Shown piece after piece: positions 13,635-17,408 of a DNA stretch of 17,408 bases. Position 1 is the stretch's first letter; each line of letters opens with the position of its first letter. The position numbers and the translations under genes are program-made. Location: contig DASZZV010000407.1 of assembly GCA_035544835.1 (NCBI GenBank), positions 1-17,408 on the forward strand, read 5' to 3'. The notes beneath the pieces were generated by a model that saw only the letters and a list, made by a program, of their open reading frames with translations, searched no databases and had not been told where the DNA came from. Source of the DNA: DASZZV01 sp035544835. GTDB taxonomy: Bacteria; Acidobacteriota; Thermoanaerobaculia; Gp7-AA8.

Positions 13635-16079
13635 TTACTTCGCGACCGGCTCTGTCTCCACAACCTTCGCGCGATAGTCGCACTCCGGATTGTTGCAGAG
13701 CTCGATGTGTCCCTCGCGCTTGGTCTCTTTCTCCATCAGATAGGGAGCGGCGCATTTCGGACAGGCGCGGGGCACAGGCTTGTTCGACATCGAGAACTCA
13801 CACTTGGGGTAGCGGTTGCAGGAGTAAAACGGCCCACGTTTCGAGCTGCGCTGAACCAGCTCACCTTCCTCGCACAGCGGGCAGTGAACACCGGTCGGCT
13901 CGGCCGCACCGCCCTTCCCCTTACCGCCAATCTTGCGGATGTTCGAGCACTCCGGATAGCCCGAACAGCTGTAGAACGGACCGTATCGCCCCCGCTTCAT
14001 CACCATCTCTTTGCCGCACTTCTCGCAGGGCGGCTGAGGCTCATCAGAGACAGCCACATTGAGGAGCTTCGGGTCCTTGGTGTTCTTACAATCCGGATAG
14101 CCGGTGCAGGCGTAGAACTGACCGAATCGCGACCGCTTGAGCGTCATCGGCTTGCCGCATTTGTCACAGGTCAGCTCTTCAGCTGGTTCCTGCTTTGCTC
14201 CCTTCATGGCCACTTCGCGCGTGTTCTTGCAGTCGGGATAATTCGTACAGGCCAAAAACTCTCCAAAACGTCCGAACTTGATGGACATCGGTGAGCCGCA
14301 CTTGTCGCAGATCTCGTCGGTCTTGAGTCCTTCACCCTTGACCTTGGTCATCTCGTCTTTCGCCTTGTCAAGGTCGCGGTTGAACTGCTTCGCGAACGAG
14401 GCGATCGAAGTCTTCCACTCCAATTTTCCGGCCTCGATGTCATCCAGTTCGTCTTCCATCTTGGCGGTGTACTTCTCGTCGATGATATCGCCGAAGGATT
14501 CCTTGAGGAGGCGCGCCACGAGCATTCCAAGCTCAGAGGGGATGAACTTCCCTTCATCCTTGTAGGTGTAGTCGCGCGTCTGGATGGTCTGCAGAATGCT
14601 TCCGTAGGTCGAAGGGCGGCCGATTCCGTTTTCCTCGAGCGCTTTCACCAGCGTCGCTTCGGTGAATCTCGCTGGAGGCTGGGTGAAGTTCTGTCGCGTA
14701 TCGAGACTGAGGAACTCGAGCTTCTCGCCCTCTTCCATTCGAGGAAGTGCCTTGTCGCTCGGGAGCGGCTTCTCGTCTGAATCTGTTCCAGAATCGTCGG
14801 CTGGCTCTTCTTCGGCGATCTCGCGAAACACCGAGAGAAATCCGGCGAACTTCAAGACTTCCCCGGAAGCGCGGAAGGTCAGCTTGCCGTTGGCGATGTC
14901 GGCGTCGGTGACATCGAACAGTGCCGGCTTCATCTGCGAGGCCACGAAGCGCTCGAAGATCATCTTGTAGAGGTTGTATTCGTCTTTGGTCAGATGCGAT
15001 TTCACCATCTCGGGATCGAACTCGATCGAGGTCGGTCGAATCGCTTCATGCCCTTCCTGCGCGGATTTCTTGACCTTATAGACGTTCGGCTTCTCCGGGA
15101 TGATGTCCGGACCCCACTTCTTTGTAATGAAGTCGCGAACCTCGGCGATGGCCTCGTCCGACACGCGGGTCGAGTCGGTACGCATGTAGGTGATGAGACC
15201 GACCTGACCGTGCGCGCCGATGTCTTTACCTTCATAGAGGCCCTGGGCGATCGACATGGTCCGCTTTACCGGATACTTGAAGCGCCGATAGGCTTCCTGC
15301 TGGAGCTTCGAGGTGATGAATGGCGCACCCGGCGTCTGCTTGCGCTCCTTCCGTGCGATCTTCTCCACGACGTAGGAACCACTCCTGGCCTGCGCCTCGA
15401 CTTCACGAGCAGTTGTCTCGTTCGTGAGCTCGGCTTTCTTGCCGCCGATTTTCGTGAGCTTGGCCACGAAGGGGGGTGGTGACGATGCAGCGAGACGAGC
15501 GGCCAGGGTCCAGTACTCTTCGGGAACGAAAGCGCGGATCTCTTCCTCGCGTTCAACGATCATCTTCAACGCCACCGACTGAACGCGTCCCGCCGACAAA
15601 CCGCGCTTGACCTTGTCCCAGAGCAACGGTGAGAGCTTGTAGCCGACCAGGCGGTCAAGGACGCGCCGAGCCTGCTGCGCGTTCACCTTATTGATGTCAA
15701 TCTGTCCCGGCGTGGCGATGGCCTTGAGAACGGCCGTCTTGGTGATTTCGTGAAACATGATGCGCTGGACCTTCGCGGCATCCTTACCCAGCAGACTCAT
15801 GACGTGCCAGCCGATTGCTTCTCCTTCGCGATCAGGGTCGGAGGCGATGAAGATGGCGTCGGCAGTTTTGGCCGCGGCCTTGAGCTCACTGACTACTTTT
15901 TCTTTGCCCTCGAGAGTCTCATAAGTCGGTTCGAAGGTCTCCTCGTCGACACCAAGCGTGCTCTTGGGGAGGTCCCGTACGTGACCAACCGAGGCCTTCA
16001 CGATGTAGTCTTTACCAATGAATTTATTGATCGTCTTCGCTTTTGCGGGAGACTCGACAATGACCAGCTTCTTACCCAA
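13635..16079 (-). CDS. topA: DNA topoisomerase I (TopA)
   Basis: Type IA topoisomerase relaxing negative supercoils through a 5'-phosphotyrosine link. Numbered from the TTG at 16079 (814 residues): the Toprim domain opens with GKKLVIVESPAKAKTINKF and carries the metal-binding SDPDREGE (80-87); the catalytic tyrosine is in LITYMRTDSTRVS (Tyr298); EAIRPTS and IGRPSTYGSILQTI follow. The C-terminus has five four-cysteine zinc fingers (about 591-617, 638-664, 685-711, 733-760, 773-800), the last the least typical. TTG 16079 is preferred because a GTGAGG site (16086-16091) lies 6 bases upstream and the product starts MGKK, as in E. coli TopA. A TTG at 16103 would add eight residues. A candidate promoter is seen about 90 bases upstream. 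It does not sit next to dprA as in many genomes. Confidence 0.96.
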   Translation of the reverse strand: MGKKLVIVESPAKAKTINKFIGKDYIVKASVGHVRDLPKSTLGVDEETFEPTYETLEGKEKVVSELKAAAKTADAIFIASDPDREGEAIGWHVMSLLGKDAAKVQRIMFHEITKTAVLKAIATPGQIDINKVNAQQARRVLDRLVGYKLSPLLWDKVKRGLSAGRVQSVALKMIVEREEEIRAFVPEEYWTLAARLAASSPPPFVAKLTKIGGKKAELTNETTAREVEAQARSGSYVVEKIARKERKQTPGAPFITSKLQQEAYRRFKYPVKRTMSIAQGLYEGKDIGAHGQVGLITYMRTDSTRVSDEAIAEVRDFITKKWGPDIIPEKPNVYKVKKSAQEGHEAIRPTSIEFDPEMVKSHLTKDEYNLYKMIFERFVASQMKPALFDVTDADIANGKLTFRASGEVLKFAGFLSVFREIAEEEPADDSGTDSDEKPLPSDKALPRMEEGEKLEFLSLDTRQNFTQPPARFTEATLVKALEENGIGRPSTYGSILQTIQTRDYTYKDEGKFIPSELGMLVARLLKESFGDIIDEKYTAKMEDELDDIEAGKLEWKTSIASFAKQFNRDLDKAKDEMTKVKGEGLKTDEICDKCGSPMSIKFGRFGEFLACTNYPDCKNTREVAMKGAKQEPAEELTCDKCGKPMTLKRSRFGQFYACTGYPDCKNTKDPKLLNVAVSDEPQPPCEKCGKEMVMKRGRYGPFYSCSGYPECSNIRKIGGKGKGGAAEPTGVHCPLCEEGELVQRSSKRGPFYSCNRYPKCEFSMSNKPVPRACPKCAAPYLMEKETKREGHIELCNNPECDYRAKVVETEPVAK

Positions 16080-16165
16080 GGGCAACCTCACTTTTTGAGA
16101 CAAAACCGCACTGAAGGAGGTGTTCGACCCCCTTCAAAGCGGATACCGAACCAGAAAGAGAAGAC

Positions 16166-16195
16166 GTTATATTCCGCCGGGAGTAGCGGATGCAA
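16166..16195 (-). promoter_or_regulatory. Candidate sigma-70-type promoter of topA
   Basis: On the minus strand TATAAC (16166-16171) matches the -10 consensus at five of six positions. TTGCAT (16190-16195) is a partial -35 box 18 bases upstream. Transcription would start near 16158, giving an mRNA leader of about 80 bases before the TTG start at 16079. Confidence 0.4.
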
Positions 16196-16204
16196 GCGGC
16201 TTTC

Positions 16205-16288
16205 AGCCCCGTAGGGGCGTTTGAGAATAGCCCAGCACGAAGTGCGGGGATTTGCCATTGCGAAAAAGACACGAGCCCCGGAGGGGCG
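16205..16288. repeat. Two direct copies of an AGCCCCG-N-AGGGGCG palindrome
   Basis: AGCCCCGTAGGGGCG (16205-16219) and AGCCCCGGAGGGGCG (16274-16288) are 15-base near-identical palindromic units in the same orientation, both followed by N-TTGA. Between them CCAGCACGAAGTGC (16232-16245) forms a small hairpin and repeats a 14-base string from 7628-7641. The unit matches the inner modules of the elements at 5560-5819 and 11369-11556. Confidence 0.8.
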
Positions 16289-16314
16289 ATTGAAGAGATG
16301 AAAGACGATCAATC

Positions 16315-16446
16315 GCTTCTTGTGTGGCACAGACACTCTTGCCTGTGTGCCGCGGCGTCGAGCAGCGGCGTTCCTGCTGCAATTCAAAGAGAAGCCGGCC
16401 TCGACGGCCGGCACACAGGCAAGAGTGCCTGTGCCACACAAGAAGC
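16315..16446. repeat. Inverted repeat with 38-nt arms upstream of topA
   Basis: Arms 16315-16352 and 16409-16446 are reverse complements at 37 of 38 positions. Each arm can fold on a CAGGCA/TGCCTG core; in the left copy the mismatch becomes a G-T wobble on the minus strand. In the 56-base centre, GCCGGCC and GGCCGGC (16394-16412) form a 7-bp hairpin overlapping the right arm. With the units at 16205-16288 it explains most of the roughly 450-base gene-free stretch between topA and the regulator; 16447-16528 shows nothing recognisable. Confidence 0.9.
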
Positions 16447-16528
16447 AACCGATCGGCCTGACAACGGTTCATTTTGTGCTTCAACAATGTGCCGCCGTTG
16501 TTTCCCGCTCGCAAATGACACGCCGTGA

Positions 16529-17408
16529 TCAGCGCCCCTTCCTGGCAGGAGCCTGTTTCTTCGCCGGTGCCGCCACCTTGGTCGTCACCTTGGTGGTCAC
16601 CACAGCCTCTTCCTCCGGCGCCTCTTCTTCCTCTCCATCCTTGTACTTCTTGGTCTTGTTGTAGATAGTCTTGTAAGAGATACCCAAGATCTCGGCGGCG
16701 CGTTTGCGATCGCCATCGGTCATCTTAAGTGTCTCTTCGATGACGATTCGCTCGACCTCTTCCATCGACTGTCCCAGCGGAATCACCAGCGTGCTGGAGC
16801 GGCGGCGGCGAGCGCCGAGAAATTTGTCGGGCAGCGTCTCGATGGAGAGCGTGTCGGTGCGGGCCATGATGAAAGCTCGGTTGATGACGTTGCGCAACTC
16901 GCGAACATTGCCAGGCCAATCGTATTGAGCCAGGGCATCGAGGAACTCCTGGTCGATCTTGCTGACCTTCTTGTCTTCGGTTTCATTCAGCTTCTCGAGG
17001 AAGAAAAAAGCGAAGAGCGGTAGATCCTCGAGTCGCTCGCGGAGCGGGGGAACGTCGATGGGGAAGACGTTGAGACGATAGTAGAGATCTTCACGCAGAC
17101 GGTTGTCGGCAATCGCTTTCTGAGGATCGCGATTCGATGCAGCGATGATGCGGGCGTCGATCTGGATCTCTTCGTTTCCGCCGACTCGACGAAACTTCGA
17201 CTCTTCGAGCACGCGGAGAAGCTTGACTTGAAGATCGAGCGGCATCTCGGTGATCTCGTCGAGAAAGACCGTGCCGCCCTTGGCCATTTCGAAATAGCCT
17301 TCGCGTCGCTTGATGGCGTTGGTGAATGCGCCCTTCTCGTGACCAAAGATCTCGGACTCGATCAATGTCGGTGAAATTGCCCCGCAGTTGAAGGCGATGA
17401 AAGGCTTG
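16529..17408 (-). CDS. Sigma-54-dependent transcriptional activator, C-terminal part
   Basis: Partial: the 5' end lies beyond the right edge of the window, and the frame stays open to the last base (KPFIAFNCGAISPTLIESE). What is seen is most of the AAA+ domain of an NtrC-type enhancer-binding protein, which hydrolyses ATP to open sigma-54 promoters. The loop contacting sigma-54 reads GAFTNA instead of GAFTGA (17315-17332). Walker B is GGTVFLDE, sensor I is AASNRD, the arginine-finger region is LREDLYYRLNVFPI, and WPGNVRELRN follows. A Fis-type helix-turn-helix (GDRKRAAEILGISYKTIYNK; about 16643-16717) comes next. The protein then continues for some 37 residues of acidic and then Lys/Ala/Pro-rich sequence, including tandem TTKVTTKV, which the family does not usually have. 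The N-terminal sensory domain, and hence the signal, cannot be known from this window. Confidence 0.93.
   Translation of the reverse strand, partial: KPFIAFNCGAISPTLIESEIFGHEKGAFTNAIKRREGYFEMAKGGTVFLDEITEMPLDLQVKLLRVLEESKFRRVGGNEEIQIDARIIAASNRDPQKAIADNRLREDLYYRLNVFPIDVPPLRERLEDLPLFAFFFLEKLNETEDKKVSKIDQEFLDALAQYDWPGNVRELRNVINRAFIMARTDTLSIETLPDKFLGARRRRSSTLVIPLGQSMEEVERIVIEETLKMTDGDRKRAAEILGISYKTIYNKTKKYKDGEEEEAPEEEAVVTTKVTTKVAAPAKKQAPARKGR

Noticed and set aside
16080..16103. Upstream TTG start of topA
   Set aside because: It would add eight residues before the conserved GKKLVIVESPAK and places the GTGAGG site inside the gene; kept only as an alternative.

Overview
The window is GC-rich, protein-dense bacterial DNA holding ten complete or probable protein genes and one cut by the right edge. 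The gene mix is a full-length UvrA, an OPT-family transporter, an LDH-like malate dehydrogenase, a PolB-like 3'-5' exonuclease, a DUF5666-type exported protein and an NtrC-type regulator. Together with very palindrome-rich intergenic spacers it fits a soil or sediment bacterium of the Acidobacteriota type. That placement is inference from gene style only; no rRNA or clade-specific marker is present.

Layout: uvrA (242-3049, +) is followed by an OPT-family transporter (3146-5491, +) that ends at a clear intrinsic terminator (5511-5540). A 380-base gene-free stretch holds a nested inverted repeat (5560-5819). A run of minus-strand genes follows, read right to left: mdh (11211-10288), a PolB-like exonuclease (10125-9163), guanine deaminase (9096-7786), an exported four-repeat DUF5666-like protein (7553-6306) and a probable two-helix membrane protein (6243-5872). 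The spacer 11212-11620 carries a second nested inverted repeat and the divergent start of a plus-strand pair: metX (11621-12772) and a signal peptidase I gene (12792-13481), 19 bases apart. Convergent to these lies topA (16079-13635, -). After a repeat-filled 450-base spacer comes the C-terminal part of a sigma-54-dependent activator (17408-16529, -), which runs off the window.

Functionally this is mostly housekeeping: DNA repair and processing (UvrA, exonuclease, topoisomerase I), central and amino-acid metabolism (Mdh, MetX), purine salvage (guanine deaminase), peptide or metal-chelate transport (OPT), protein export (signal peptidase) and one regulator. Apart from metX-lepB there is little sign of pathway-level operons.

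I found no CRISPR array, tRNA, rRNA, transposase, toxin-antitoxin pair or recognisable new defence system. The striking feature lies between the genes. Six spacers each contain an inverted pair of hairpin-bearing repeats (1-140, 5560-5819, 7666-7761, 11369-11556, 13492-13614, 16315-16446), and a looser AT-rich one sits at 10169-10282. The sequences mostly differ from site to site but the head-to-head layout is the same, like the BIMEs built from REP palindromes. Three of these regions share an AGCCCC...GGGGC module. In the element between lepB and topA, all six base differences between the arms fall in three compensated base pairs, so the hairpins themselves seem to be what is preserved.
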